NCBI RefSeq assembly: GCF_003347015.1
Contig: NZ_PNFB01000006.1
Span: 1-64,000 of the forward strand
Length of the DNA stretch: 64,000 nucleotides
DNA from: Brachybacterium sp. YJGR34
GTDB taxonomy: Bacteria; Actinomycetota; Actinomycetes; Actinomycetales; Dermabacteraceae
Direction: 5' to 3'
The first letter of the stretch is position 1. The number at the start of each line of letters is the position of its first letter. Positions 51,918 through 60,732 of the stretch are shown here, in pieces. The position numbers were made by a program, and so were the translations under genes. A model generated the notes under the pieces. The model was given only the letters and a program-made list of their open reading frames with translations. It was not told the DNA's origin and did no database searches.

Positions 51918-52425
51918 CTGGCTGGGGACGACGCTCCTGGGCGCCATGAGCGCCGTCCTCCTCGTGTCCGGGATCATGGCCTACCGGGGGACGTACGTGT
52001 CCTGGCTGGCGCTGAAGTCCTTCTTCCCGGGCTGGCCCGGTCTGGCCGGACTGTACCTCGGGATCGCCTTCGCCGACGTGCTGCTGATGCGCGCGCTGCT
52101 CGATGCGGCCCTCGACGGACCTCTGCTGCTCGGCATCGTCTATCTGCTGCTCTTCGGCATTCTCGTCGCCTCCGCGATGATCGGGCTCATCGGGATGTTC
52201 TGGTTGCCGCGCTTCCTCCTGCCGCTCTGGGTGAGGGAGACCATCGACGAGATCCGTCGCGGCGAGGACCCTCTGAGCCAGGCCCTCCGGCCCGGGGGCA
52301 GCCTCTACGGACGGCTCGGCGTCCCGCGGCCGCGTCCTCCGCGCCCGCGAGGGCAGGGCGGTTCGCGCCGGCGATCCACCGAGCGAACTGTCTGGAGAGC
52401 ACGGCGACAGCCTCCCCGTCGATGA
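51910..52425 (+). CDS. Small multi-helix membrane protein
   Basis: The 171-residue product has about three to four membrane helices (LLGAMSAVLLVSGIMAY, GLAGLYLGIAFADVLLM, GIVYLLLFGILVASAMIGLIG) and a cytoplasmic, Pro/Arg-rich C-terminus. The GTG start overlaps the previous gene by 8 bp, so the two are coupled and probably function together. No family is recognised. Confidence 0.75.
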   Translation: MADWLGTTLLGAMSAVLLVSGIMAYRGTYVSWLALKSFFPGWPGLAGLYLGIAFADVLLMRALLDAALDGPLLLGIVYLLLFGILVASAMIGLIGMFWLPRFLLPLWVRETIDEIRRGEDPLSQALRPGGSLYGRLGVPRPRPPRPRGQGGSRRRSTERTVWRARRQPPRR

Positions 52426-52657
52426 GGAGTGCCGGGGCGCCGAGCGCGGCGACGCCGACCAGGATGATCGGGCGAAGGCGGTCGGATCCCCGGCGCTCCG
52501 CGGCGCGCACCGCGCCCTCGCGCGCCTGACGTCCGCGCTGTGCTCGCGCTCGTCCCGACCCGACCGATGAGTTCCCGCCGTCTCGCGGATCACTCCTGGG
52601 GAGAGGACCCGACGACGAGCCAGGCCCGCGTCCTTCGCGGGCCGGAGAGGGACAGCC

Positions 52658-54112
52658 ATGATGACCGAGGAGCGGAGACGACCGGCGAGCACATCACGCC
52701 GATGGTGGGTCCTGAGCATCGTGTGCTCGGCGATGTTCATGGCGGTGCTCGACTCGACCAGCGTCTACACGGCGCTGCCCGCCATCGCCCGCGACCTGGG
52801 ATTCGCGCCCGAGGGCATCCAATGGGTGATCACCGCCTACGGCGTCTCGATCGGCGGCCTCCTGCTGCTGGGCGGACGGCTCGCGGACCATCTGGGCGCT
52901 CGCCGCACCTTCCTGCTCTCCACCGCGGCCTTCGCCGCCGCGTCCCTGGCCTGCGGTCTGGCCGGCTCCGCGGAGGCGCTGATCGCCGCGCGCATCGCCC
53001 AGGGCGTGGGTGCCGCCGTCATGACCCCGGCGGGGATGTCCGTGCTCATGCAGGCGTTCCCGGACGGCCCGGATCGCCACCGAGCGCTGGGCATCTGGGG
53101 AGGCCTGGGCGGGACCGGGGCGACCGTCGGCCTGTTGGCGGGCGGCGCGCTCACCGAATGGGCCGGATGGTCCTGGATCTTCCTCACCAACGTCCCGGTG
53201 TGCGTGGTGGTCCTGCTGCTGAGCCCGGCGCTGCTGCCGCACGGGGCGCGGACCACGCAGCCGCTCGACCTGCCAGGAGCGCTGACGGCGACCGCCGCGC
53301 TGGTCCTCGCTCTCCTGGCGGTGTTCCGCCTCGCCGGGCACGGGATCGATGCGACCTCCATGGGATGCGCCATCGGCGCGGCGATCGCCGGGGCGCTGTT
53401 CGTGCTCATCGAGCTTCGCGGTACGGCGCCCCTGGTCCCGCCCAGGATCTTCTCCGCAGGCACCGTCCTCGGCGGCAATCTGGTGATCGTGATCGCAGGG
53501 ATCGCCGTCGACGGGCTCCTGCTCGTGGTGACGCTCTACGCCCAGCAGGTGCTGGGCTTCACGGCGCTGCAGTTCGGCCTGTCGATGGTGATCATGACGG
53601 TCACCTCGGTGCTCGGGGTGGCGCTCGGGCAGCACCTCGTCTCGCGCACGGGCGTCCGGCTCGTGGCCTCGCTCGGCATGATCATGCTGACGATCTCCTG
53701 CCTGATGCTCAGCCGCCTGACCGTCGGCGGGAGTCTCGTCGAGGACCTGCTGGCCGGTCTGATCGTGTTCGGTGCGGGGACGGGCGCAGCCTTCGTCGCC
53801 GGACAGATCGCCGCGCTGAACGGGGTGGATGCGCGGGATTCGGGGCTGGCAGCCGGCCTCGCGGAGACCAGCTTCGCGGTGGGGACCACCCTGGGTGCGG
53901 CGCTCGCCGCGGCCATCGTGACGGGGGTCGCGACCCGCGCCGCGGACGGTGTCCCGACGATCTCCGCGCTGACCGACGGTCTCGCTGTCGCGCTCGCCGT
54001 CCTCGCCGCCGTGGCGGCGCTCGGAGTACTGTGCGCCGTGACCCTTCTTCGCACGCCTCCCGCGGCGCCGGCGCCCGCGGACCGGACCGACAGGAGCGTG
54101 AGGGCCTCATGA
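52658..54112 (+). CDS. MFS transporter (DHA2, drug-resistance type)
   Basis: The 484-residue product has the 14-helix DHA2 pattern: DSTSVYTALPAIARDLGF, GRLADHLGARRTFLLS (motif A), ARIAQGVGAAVMTPAGMSVL (motif B) and LGIWGGLGGTGATVGLLAGG (motif C). It likely exports amphiphilic drugs. The ATG at 52658 (MMTEERRR) follows GGAGAGGGACAGCC. It is translationally coupled to the ECF sigma gene (ATGA), an unusual pairing. Confidence 0.92.
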   Translation: MMTEERRRPASTSRRWWVLSIVCSAMFMAVLDSTSVYTALPAIARDLGFAPEGIQWVITAYGVSIGGLLLLGGRLADHLGARRTFLLSTAAFAAASLACGLAGSAEALIAARIAQGVGAAVMTPAGMSVLMQAFPDGPDRHRALGIWGGLGGTGATVGLLAGGALTEWAGWSWIFLTNVPVCVVVLLLSPALLPHGARTTQPLDLPGALTATAALVLALLAVFRLAGHGIDATSMGCAIGAAIAGALFVLIELRGTAPLVPPRIFSAGTVLGGNLVIVIAGIAVDGLLLVVTLYAQQVLGFTALQFGLSMVIMTVTSVLGVALGQHLVSRTGVRLVASLGMIMLTISCLMLSRLTVGGSLVEDLLAGLIVFGAGTGAAFVAGQIAALNGVDARDSGLAAGLAETSFAVGTTLGAALAAAIVTGVATRAADGVPTISALTDGLAVALAVLAAVAALGVLCAVTLLRTPPAAPAPADRTDRSVRAS

Positions 54113-55098
54113 CGATCGGCTTCGACGACTTCACCGGCAGGGTCCGGCCCTACCGGTCCGAGCTGCTGGCCCACTGCTACCGGATGCTGGCCTCGATCCA
54201 CGATGCCGAGGACGCCGTCCAGGAGACCCTGCTGCGTGCCTGGCGCAGCTACGACGGCTTCGAGGAGCGGTCCTCGATCCGGACCTGGCTGCACCGGATC
54301 GCCACCAACTGCTGCCTGCGCGCGGTGGAGAACCGGGGCCGGCGCGCGATGCCCACCGGGCTGGGAGGGCCCGCCGCGGATCCGGCCGCGGACCTGGCGG
54401 CGTGGCCTGAGCTGCCCTGGGCGGAGCCGGCGCCCGACGGCGCCCTCGGGGTGCTGGGCGATGAGGCGCGCGACCCGGCGGTCGCGGTCACCCGGCGCGA
54501 TAGCGTGCGCCTCGCGTTCATCGTGGCGCTGCAGATGCTCCCACCGCGCCAGCGCGCCGTGCTCCTGCTGCGGGACGTGCTCGTCTTCAGCGCCGCGGAC
54601 GTCGCCGCCATGCTCGAGACCTCGCCCCAGGCGGTCAACAGCCTCCTGCAGCGGGCGCGGACACGGATCGCGCAGGAGGCGCCGACGGAGGACGAGGTGG
54701 GGGAGGTGGAACCCGGCACGGAGCGGGAGATCCTCGAACGTTTCGAGACCGCGATGCGCGCCAACGACATCCCGGGGCTCGTCGCAGTCCTCACCGAGGA
54801 CGCCGTCTACGAGATGCCGCCGTACCCCGAGTGGTTCCGCGGTGCCGCGGAGATCGGTGCGATGGTCGATGCCCAGAGCCCGGCGCAGGGGCCGGGGGAC
54901 CACCACCTTGTGCCCGTCGCAGCCAACGGCCAGCCGGCCTTCGCCCTCTACATGCCGGACGAGCACGGCGTGCACCGAGCCTTCAACCTGCAGGTGCTCA
55001 CCGTGACGCCCACCGGCGTCGCCCATGTCGTCGCCTTCTTCGACCCGCGGCTGTTCGCGCGGTTCGGTCTGCCGGAGACCGCGACGCCGCCGCGGTGA
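54109..55098 (+). CDS. ECF sigma factor with SnoaL-like C-terminal domain
   Basis: The 329-residue product has sigma region 2 (PYRSELLAHCYRMLASIHDAEDAVQETLLRAWRSYDGFE, about 13-52) and region 4 (LQMLPPRQRAVLLLRDVLVFSAADVAAMLETSPQAVNSLLQRARTRI, about 142-190). An NTF2/SnoaL-like domain (ETAMRANDIPGLVAVLTEDAVYEMPP) follows. Sigma factors of this kind (SigG/SigJ/SigX5 type) use the C-terminal domain as a built-in anti-sigma or ligand sensor instead of a separate anti-sigma factor; no anti-sigma gene is adjacent. The ATG overlaps the MFS stop. Confidence 0.92.
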   Translation: MTIGFDDFTGRVRPYRSELLAHCYRMLASIHDAEDAVQETLLRAWRSYDGFEERSSIRTWLHRIATNCCLRAVENRGRRAMPTGLGGPAADPAADLAAWPELPWAEPAPDGALGVLGDEARDPAVAVTRRDSVRLAFIVALQMLPPRQRAVLLLRDVLVFSAADVAAMLETSPQAVNSLLQRARTRIAQEAPTEDEVGEVEPGTEREILERFETAMRANDIPGLVAVLTEDAVYEMPPYPEWFRGAAEIGAMVDAQSPAQGPGDHHLVPVAANGQPAFALYMPDEHGVHRAFNLQVLTVTPTGVAHVVAFFDPRLFARFGLPETATPPR

Positions 55099-55127
55099 CA
55101 GCAGCCGGCGCTCCGTACACTGGGCGC

Positions 55128-55790
55128 ATGTCCGACGATCCCGGCACCCCGGGCGGCACGACGGAGCGCCCCGCGCTCTTCTTCCGCGATGCCGCGGAGT
55201 TCCGCCGATGGCTCGAGCTCCACCACGACTCCGCGAGCGAGCTGTGGATGGGGCTCCGGCTCGCGCACGTCGAGGAGCGGGGACTCACCTGGGCCGATGC
55301 CGTCCCCGAAGCGATCTGCTTCGGATGGATCGACTCCGTCTCACAGCGGATCGATGCCGACTCGCGCCGCCAGCGCTGGTCGCCGCGCAGGGCCCGCAGC
55401 ACCTGGTCGCGGGTGAACATCGCGCACGTCGAGCGCCTGAGGGCGGAGGGCCGGATGCACCCGGCGGGGATCGCGGCCTTCGAGAGCCGCAGCGAGGACC
55501 GCACGGGCACCTACTCCCACGAGAACCCCGAGGCCGAGCTCGCGCCCGATCTGCAGCAGATCCTCGATGCCTCGCCCGGCGCGCTCGCCTTCCTCGCGCA
55601 GGCGACGCCCGGCTACCGCAAGGCGGCGCGGCACTGGATCATGTCCGCAAAGCGGGATGCCACCCGGGAGCGCCGCGCGCATCAGCTCGTCTCCTGCTGC
55701 GAGGCGGGCGAGCTGATCCCGCCTCAGCGCCCGGGACGCACTCCGGCATGGCTCGCTCGCGCGGCCGCGGCGAGCGCCGACGCCTCCTGA
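55128..55790 (+). CDS. YdeI/OmpD-associated family protein
   Basis: The 220-residue product matches the YdeI-OmpD-associated family: ALFFRDAAEFRRWLELHHDSASELWMGL, AICFGWIDSVSQRIDADSRRQRWSPRRARSTWSRVN and ARHWIMSAKRDATRERR. Its biochemical role is unknown; E. coli homologues were linked to stress survival and polymyxin. TACACT (55116-55121) lies 6 nt before ATG, so a leaderless message is likely. The sigma gene ends 29 bp before it. Confidence 0.9.
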   Translation: MSDDPGTPGGTTERPALFFRDAAEFRRWLELHHDSASELWMGLRLAHVEERGLTWADAVPEAICFGWIDSVSQRIDADSRRQRWSPRRARSTWSRVNIAHVERLRAEGRMHPAGIAAFESRSEDRTGTYSHENPEAELAPDLQQILDASPGALAFLAQATPGYRKAARHWIMSAKRDATRERRAHQLVSCCEAGELIPPQRPGRTPAWLARAAAASADAS

Positions 55791-55884
55791 GCTCCCTCGA
55801 GGCCGACGGCGTCGAGCTCTTCGGCCGGAGTGCCCCCGCGTCGTCCCGGCCGGGCGTCCGAGCAGGAGCCGGCGAGTCACCTCA

Positions 55885-56760
55885 TCACTCGGTGAGCGCC
55901 CACCGTGCCAGGTCCGCCGTGCGGCGCCGGACCCTGGCGACGCCCTCGCGGCCGTTGTACGCCGCGAACGGCGGCCACACCAGCAGGTACGTCGCAAGCT
56001 CGATGAGCGCGGTCGCCCGTCGCAGCTTGGAGAGGTCTTCGCCGCCCGCGGCGGCGTAGGCGGCGAGGAAGGCGTCCGGTGCCGCCCGCCCTGCCGGGGC
56101 GAGCCGGACGTCGACGAAGGCGAGGTCCGCGGCCGCCGAGCCGGCGCCGCACTGCTGCCAGTCCACGATCCGCAGGTCGTCGCCCGAGGCGAGGACGTTG
56201 TCCAGGTGCAGGTCCCCGTGGACGAAGGCGCCACGGTCCAGCAGGGGAGGCACGGATTCCCGTACCGCCGCGAGCACCTCGTCGAGCGCGGGGGAGAGGT
56301 CGCGCCAGAACGCGGTGCTCCCGTCACAGTCGGGGACGGTGAGCACCTCCTCCAGGGGGTGAGACGGCGCGAGCTCCTCGTGCAGCGTCGGCGTTGCCGC
56401 GTGCACCTGGTGCATCGTCTCGGCCAGAAGCGACCAGCGCTCGGTGTCCCAGTCCTCGACGGGCAGGACCCGGCCGGCGGCCTCGATCAGCAGGGCGGTG
56501 CCGTCGGACCCTTCGGTCGCCTCCAGGAGGCGCGGCGCCACGTGCGGGAGGCCGGGGGCGATCTCGGTATAGAACGCGAGCTCGCGGCGCGCCGCCCGCA
56601 CCGCGGCCCCGCCGGCGGCCGACGAGGTCACCTTGAGGACCGCGCGGCCGTGCCGCCCCAGGACGTGGTGGACGGACGCCGGTGAGCGCGCTTCGCGCGG
56701 CTGTGCGCCATCGGCCGGCGAGAGCCCCCACCGTTCCATCGACTGCTCGAGAACGGGCAC
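55885..56760 (-). CDS. Aminoglycoside phosphotransferase-like kinase
   Basis: The 291-residue product has the APH/choline-kinase fold: AVLKVTSSAAGG (ATP Lys about 43), LAFYTEIAP, HGDLHLDNVL catalytic loop (about 181-190) and the metal motif IVDWQQCGAGSAAADLAFVD. The fold is used for aminoglycosides, homoserine, choline and others, so resistance is not assured; no close resistance hallmark is seen. A Met at residue 8 (MERWGL) is an alternative start. Confidence 0.85.
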   Translation of the reverse strand: MPVLEQSMERWGLSPADGAQPREARSPASVHHVLGRHGRAVLKVTSSAAGGAAVRAARRELAFYTEIAPGLPHVAPRLLEATEGSDGTALLIEAAGRVLPVEDWDTERWSLLAETMHQVHAATPTLHEELAPSHPLEEVLTVPDCDGSTAFWRDLSPALDEVLAAVRESVPPLLDRGAFVHGDLHLDNVLASGDDLRIVDWQQCGAGSAAADLAFVDVRLAPAGRAAPDAFLAAYAAAGGEDLSKLRRATALIELATYLLVWPPFAAYNGREGVARVRRRTADLARWALTE

Positions 56761-56834
56761 GGCGCGGACTCCTCTCCCCGGGATGCGTCGGAGCGCCTCA
56801 TTCTTGCTCAGGAACCACCTCGAGCACAGCGCCG

Positions 56835-57701
56835 TCAGGCGCCGATGTCATCCAGCTCCGCGATGTCCTCCGCCGTCAGGTGCAGCGCGGCGCCGGCGAT
56901 GTTCTCCCGCAGGTGCGCCGCCTGTGAGGTGCCCGGGATCAGCAGGATGTTCTCCGAGCGCTGCAGGAGCCAGGCCAGCGCCACCGCCATCCTCGTCGCT
57001 CCCGTCCGCGCCGCCACCGAGGTCAGCGCCTCCGCCTGGAGCGGGGTGAAGCCGCCGAGCGGGAAGAACGGGACGTAGGCGATGGCGTCGGCGGCGAGCT
57101 CGTCGACGAGCGCGTCGTCCTGGCGGTGGGCCAGGTTGTACATGTTCTGCACGCAGACCACCGGGGCGATGCTCCGCGCCTCGGTGACCTGGTCGGCGGT
57201 CACGTTGCTGAGGCCGAGCTCGCGGATCAGGCCCTGCCGCCGGAGGCCGGCGAGGGTCTCGAAGGCCTCGGCGAGGGAGTCCGGCCGGGGGCCCGATGCG
57301 TCGCCCATCCGCAGGTTCACCAGGTCCAGGGCGTCCGTCTGGAGGGACTCGAGGTTCTCGTGCACCTGCCTCCTCAGGGACTCGGGATCCCGGGCCGGGG
57401 GCCAGCCGCCCTCCGCATCGCGGACCGCTCCGACCTTCGTCGACAGGACGAGTGAGTCCGGGTAGGGATGCAGCGCCTCGCGCAGGAGCTGGTTCGTGAT
57501 CCGCGGTCCGTAGGCATCGCTGGTGTCGATGTGCGTGATGCCCTGCTCGACCACGGCGCGCAGGACCGCGATCGCCTCGTCGCGTCGGGCGGGTGGGCCC
57601 ATCGCCCCGGGGCCGGCCAGCTGCATCGCGCCGTATCCGAAGCGGGTCACCGTGCGGTCGCCGAGCATCCAGGTCCCGCCGGGAAGCGTGGTGGTGGTCA
57701 T
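56835..57701 (-). CDS. Aldo/keto reductase
   Basis: The 288-residue product is a TIM-barrel NADPH reductase with the AKR tetrad: Asp and Tyr in HIDTSDAYGPRITNQLL (about 58-75), Lys in LVLSTKVG, and His replaced in LVNLRMGDASG, which varies in this subgroup. LGLSNVTADQVTEA and LIPGTSQAAHLRENI mark cofactor binding. ATG 57701 follows GGGCGAGAG. It is divergent from the HxlR gene and is its likely target, with the operator in the 122-bp gap. Confidence 0.92.
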   Translation of the reverse strand: MTTTTLPGGTWMLGDRTVTRFGYGAMQLAGPGAMGPPARRDEAIAVLRAVVEQGITHIDTSDAYGPRITNQLLREALHPYPDSLVLSTKVGAVRDAEGGWPPARDPESLRRQVHENLESLQTDALDLVNLRMGDASGPRPDSLAEAFETLAGLRRQGLIRELGLSNVTADQVTEARSIAPVVCVQNMYNLAHRQDDALVDELAADAIAYVPFFPLGGFTPLQAEALTSVAARTGATRMAVALAWLLQRSENILLIPGTSQAAHLRENIAGAALHLTAEDIAELDDIGA

Positions 57702-57781
57702 CTCTCGCCCTTCTCGTGGTGGTGCGGTGGCGGAGCGCCACCGTGTGCACCATCCTTGGAGAGCAGCACTCCATCGGGAAG

Positions 57782-57807
57782 TACGCACCTCGAAGTGCGT
57801 AACGCAC
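57782..57807. promoter_or_regulatory. Overlapping palindromes, HxlR operator candidate
   Basis: TACGCAC (57782-57788) and GTGCGTA (57795-57801) are perfect 7-bp arms 6 bp apart, and GTGCGT-A-ACGCAC (57795-57807) is a second palindrome sharing one arm. The three half-sites lie in the gap between the AKR gene and hxlR. Confidence 0.7.
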
Positions 57808-57823
57808 GAGAGAAGAGACCAGC

Positions 57824-58240
57824 ATGGCGACCACCACCGCCGCCGCGAGGCGCGATGAGGCCGGGGCCCGGTACAACGCATTCCTCGCCGGATGTCCGAG
57901 CCGGGCCCTGCTGGATCGGATCTCCGACAAGTGGGTGGTCCTGGTCCTGTGTGCGCTCGGCGGCGACGGCGAGGAGGACCCGGAACCGCGACGCTATTCG
58001 GAGCTGGCGCGGACCATCGCCGGCGTCAGCCAGAAGATGCTCACCCAGACGCTGCGGTCCCTGGAGCGCGACGGGCTCGTCACCCGCACGGTCACGCCCA
58101 CGGTGCCCGTGACCGTCCACTACGCGCTGACGGACCTCGGCCTCTCCCTCCACCTGCTCATGCAGCAGGTCCGCTCCTGGGCGCAGGAGAACATGGACGA
58201 GGTCCAGGCCCGACGCGAGGAGCACGACACTCGCGCCTGA
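57824..58240 (+). CDS. HxlR family transcriptional regulator
   Basis: The 138-residue product is a winged-helix HxlR protein: [24 protein letters not shown] (Cys about 24), [51 protein letters not shown] and a dimerisation helix. HxlR regulators often use the N-terminal Cys to sense electrophiles. It is divergent from the aldo/keto reductase gene, consistent with an aldehyde/quinone response. ATG 57824 follows GAGAGAAGAGACC. Confidence 0.92.
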   Translation: MATTTAAARRDEAGARYNAFLAGCPSRALLDRISDKWVVLVLCALGGDGEEDPEPRRYSELARTIAGVSQKMLTQTLRSLERDGLVTRTVTPTVPVTVHYALTDLGLSLHLLMQQVRSWAQENMDEVQARREEHDTRA

Positions 58241-58282
58241 GTCGATGCCGGGGGCGTCCGGTCGCCGCGTAGGATCCGATCC

Positions 58283-58732
58283 ATGAGCGGCGACCTGGTG
58301 ATCCGGCGATCCGTGGGTGCACCGGAGTATCCGCGGCTCGTCGAGGTGTGGCGGACCTCCGTCGACGCGACGCACGGGTTCCTCGCCGCAGAGCATCGGG
58401 AGGAGATCCAGGAGCGCCTCGCGGCGGACTATCTGCCGCAGGTGGCGCTCTGGGTCGCGGACCGCGGCGGAACCCCGGTCGGATTCGCCGGGACGGCCGA
58501 TGGCGCGCTGGAGATGCTGTTCGTCGACGCGGCGCATCGTGGCCGCGGCATCGGGTGGCAGCTGCTGCGCCAGGTGCTCGCCGCGGACGGGGTGACGCGC
58601 GTCGACGTCAATGAGCAGAACGAGCAGGCGCTGCGCTTCTACCGGCGTGCCGGGTTCGCGGTGGTCGGCCGGAGTCCTCTCGACGGTGACGGACGCCCGT
58701 ATCCGATCCTGCACATGGCGCTGGGCCGCTGA
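58283..58732 (+). CDS. GNAT acetyltransferase (YjaB-like)
   Basis: The 149-residue product has WRTSVDATHGFLAAEHREEI near the N-terminus, FVDAAHRGRGIGWQLLRQVL (CoA loop R-G-R-G-I-G, about 83-88) and VDVNEQNEQALRFYRRAGF, which is the YjaB/YiaC-like pattern. TAGGAT (58270-58275) is 7 nt before ATG 58283, so the message may be leaderless. Substrate unknown. Confidence 0.92.
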   Translation: MSGDLVIRRSVGAPEYPRLVEVWRTSVDATHGFLAAEHREEIQERLAADYLPQVALWVADRGGTPVGFAGTADGALEMLFVDAAHRGRGIGWQLLRQVLAADGVTRVDVNEQNEQALRFYRRAGFAVVGRSPLDGDGRPYPILHMALGR

Positions 58733-58799
58733 CTGCTTCTGTCGGTCGGCGATCTGCGCCCCATTGACCTCCCCCATCCGGCGGGGAACACTCGAGAGG

Positions 58800-59672
58800 G
58801 TGAGAACCGTCGAGGTCGACGACGTCTCCCTGGTGGTCGACGAGGTCGGTGACCGGGGCGATCCCGCGGTGCTGCACATCGCCGGCGCCACGCAGTCGAT
58901 GGACTGGTGGACCCCGGACTTCTGCGCCCTGCTCGCCGCGGAGGGCCTGCACGTCCTCCGCTACGACCAGCGGGACACCGGGCAGTCCACCACGAGCCCG
59001 CCGGGCCGCCCCGGCTACACAGGCAGCGATATGGCGAGCGACCCGCTGCGGATCCTCGACGCCCTCGGCCTCGACGCCGTGCACCTGGTGGGTCTGTCGA
59101 TGGGCGGAGGGATCGCCCAGCACCTCGCCGTCCACGCGGTATCTCGGGTGCTCACGCTCACCCTCATCGAGTCCTCGCCCGCCGGCGGGGACACCGGAGC
59201 GCTGTCGCCGCCGGACCCGTGCCTCGCCGCCGAGGAGGAGGCGGTCCCCGCCGTCGAGGACTGGGGTGATGCCGCCGCGGTCCTCGAGCACCGTGTGGCC
59301 GCAGAGCGGCCCTACGCCGGCTCGTTCGGCGTCGACGAGGAGCGCCTGCGATCGATCGCCGCCACGGAGATCGCCCGCAGCCGGTCCCTGGAATCAGCGA
59401 TGACGAACCACGTCCTCCTGGAGGACGGCACCGCAGCGGATCCGTCACGGATTGTGGCGCCCACGCTCGTCCTCCACAGCGCCACGGACCCGCTGCTCCC
59501 GCTCGACCACGGGGAGGCGCTCGTCCGGATGATCCCGCACGCCGTCCTGCTGCGGACCGACGGCATGGGGCACGAGGCGCCGCCGCCACCGGTGTGGGAC
59601 ACCGTCGTGCCCGCGCTCGCCGACCACATGCTCTCGCGCGAGCGGCCGCCGAGGGATCGCGGTGCTCGATGA
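58800..59672 (+). CDS. Alpha/beta hydrolase (haloperoxidase/esterase-like)
   Basis: The 290-residue product has VLHIAGATQSMDWWTPDF, LRYDQRDTGQSTTS (typical of the 'RDTGxS' hydrolases), nucleophile elbow GLSMGGG (about 96-102), acid in LVLHSATDPLLPLDHG and catalytic His in GMGHEAPPPP. Members include aclacinomycin methylesterase-like enzymes. The GTG at 58800 follows GAGAG. The stop overlaps the methyltransferase ATG (ATGA), so the two are coupled. Confidence 0.9.
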   Translation: MRTVEVDDVSLVVDEVGDRGDPAVLHIAGATQSMDWWTPDFCALLAAEGLHVLRYDQRDTGQSTTSPPGRPGYTGSDMASDPLRILDALGLDAVHLVGLSMGGGIAQHLAVHAVSRVLTLTLIESSPAGGDTGALSPPDPCLAAEEEAVPAVEDWGDAAAVLEHRVAAERPYAGSFGVDEERLRSIAATEIARSRSLESAMTNHVLLEDGTAADPSRIVAPTLVLHSATDPLLPLDHGEALVRMIPHAVLLRTDGMGHEAPPPPVWDTVVPALADHMLSRERPPRDRGAR

Positions 59673-60316
59673 ATCGTGAGAACGGAAGCGCCTGGCTGGA
59701 GAGGACCAGGGCGTCCTACGACCTCGACGCCGAGGGATACGCCGAGCAGGTGCGAGGGCTGCTCGAGGACCGCCCGGCCCTGCGGGCCCCGCTGGAGGTG
59801 ATCGCGCAGCTCGTGGCGCAGGACGGCGGCGGTCCGGTCGCCGACATCGGCTGCGGAACCGGATACGTGACCCGGTATCTCCATGATCTCGGTGCCGAGG
59901 CCTTCGGGATCGATCTCTCGCCGGCGATGGTCTCGATCGCTCGACGCGACCACCCGCAGCTGCGCTTCGAGGTCGGGACCATGACCAGCCTCGAGCTGGA
60001 GGCCTGCTCGGTGGCCGGCATCGTCGCGTTCTGGTCGACGGTCCACATCCCCGACGACGTCATGCCGGATGTGATCGCCGAGTTCCACCGCGTCCTGCGC
60101 CCCGGCGGGCACGTGCTCCTCGGCTTCCCCGTCGGCGAGGGCATCGAGCACCGGTCGACGGGCTACACCGGACGGTCCATCAGCATCGACTCCCATCGCC
60201 GACCGGTGAGCACCTTCTCGGCCTGGCTGCGCGACGGCGGCTTCCGGGTGGCGCAGGAGACGGTGCTGCGCCCCGATGACGAGACCCCCGGGGCCCTCGT
60301 CATCGCGAGCCGGTGA
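59669..60316 (+). CDS. SAM-dependent methyltransferase
   Basis: The 215-residue product is a class I methyltransferase with motif I VADIGCGTGYVTRYL (about 56-70), FGIDLSPAMVSIAR (motif II acidic residue), IVAFWSTVHIPDDVMP (motif IV-like) and EFHRVLRPGGHVLLGF. Such enzymes methylate a range of small molecules; it may act on the substrate of the coupled hydrolase. The start overlaps the previous stop by 4 bp. Confidence 0.9.
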   Translation: MNRENGSAWLERTRASYDLDAEGYAEQVRGLLEDRPALRAPLEVIAQLVAQDGGGPVADIGCGTGYVTRYLHDLGAEAFGIDLSPAMVSIARRDHPQLRFEVGTMTSLELEACSVAGIVAFWSTVHIPDDVMPDVIAEFHRVLRPGGHVLLGFPVGEGIEHRSTGYTGRSISIDSHRRPVSTFSAWLRDGGFRVAQETVLRPDDETPGALVIASR

Positions 60317-60325
60317 CCTCCGCGC

Positions 60326-60671
60326 TCAGGTGTGAGAGCCGACGTTGACCACTCGCCCCGAGGCATCGCGGTAGAGGAAGCGGGTCACGCCCCAATCCTC
60401 GGCGGTCAGCGGGTGCACGATCTCGACGCCCGCAGAGGCGGCCGCCTCGTGCGCGGCGCGGACGTCGTCGACGAAGACGGAGAGATCCGCGGCAACAGGC
60501 GGCCGAGGCGTCCTCTGTCATGAGGCTCAGCTGGTGGCCCGCGCCGTCCGCGAGGGTCACGATCCAGCCATGGTCCATCACGATCTCGAGCCCGAGGATC
60601 TCGGTGTGCTGGCGGACCGCCGTCGGGAGATCGGCGACGGTGAGGACGGGGACGATCCGTTCGATGCGCAT
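60326..60671 (-). pseudogene. Frameshifted VOC/glyoxalase-family gene
   Basis: The start at 60671 gives MRIERIVPVLTVADLPTAV, then LGLEIVMDHGWIVTLADG and SLMTEDASA, a normal first VOC module. About 55 residues in, the frame breaks; in the next frame (AADLSVFVDDVRAAHEAAA, EIVHPLTAEDWGVTRFLYRD, VVNVGSHT) the second module runs to a stop at 60326. So a net one-base change near 60500 splits a typical 115-residue VOC protein. It is either a pseudogene or a sequencing error. Confidence 0.82.
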
Positions 60672-60732
60672 GACCCAGTCGACCAGAGTGGAGGGTGCGA
60701 GGCCATGGTTTCGACTGCGGCAGAAGTCCTGA

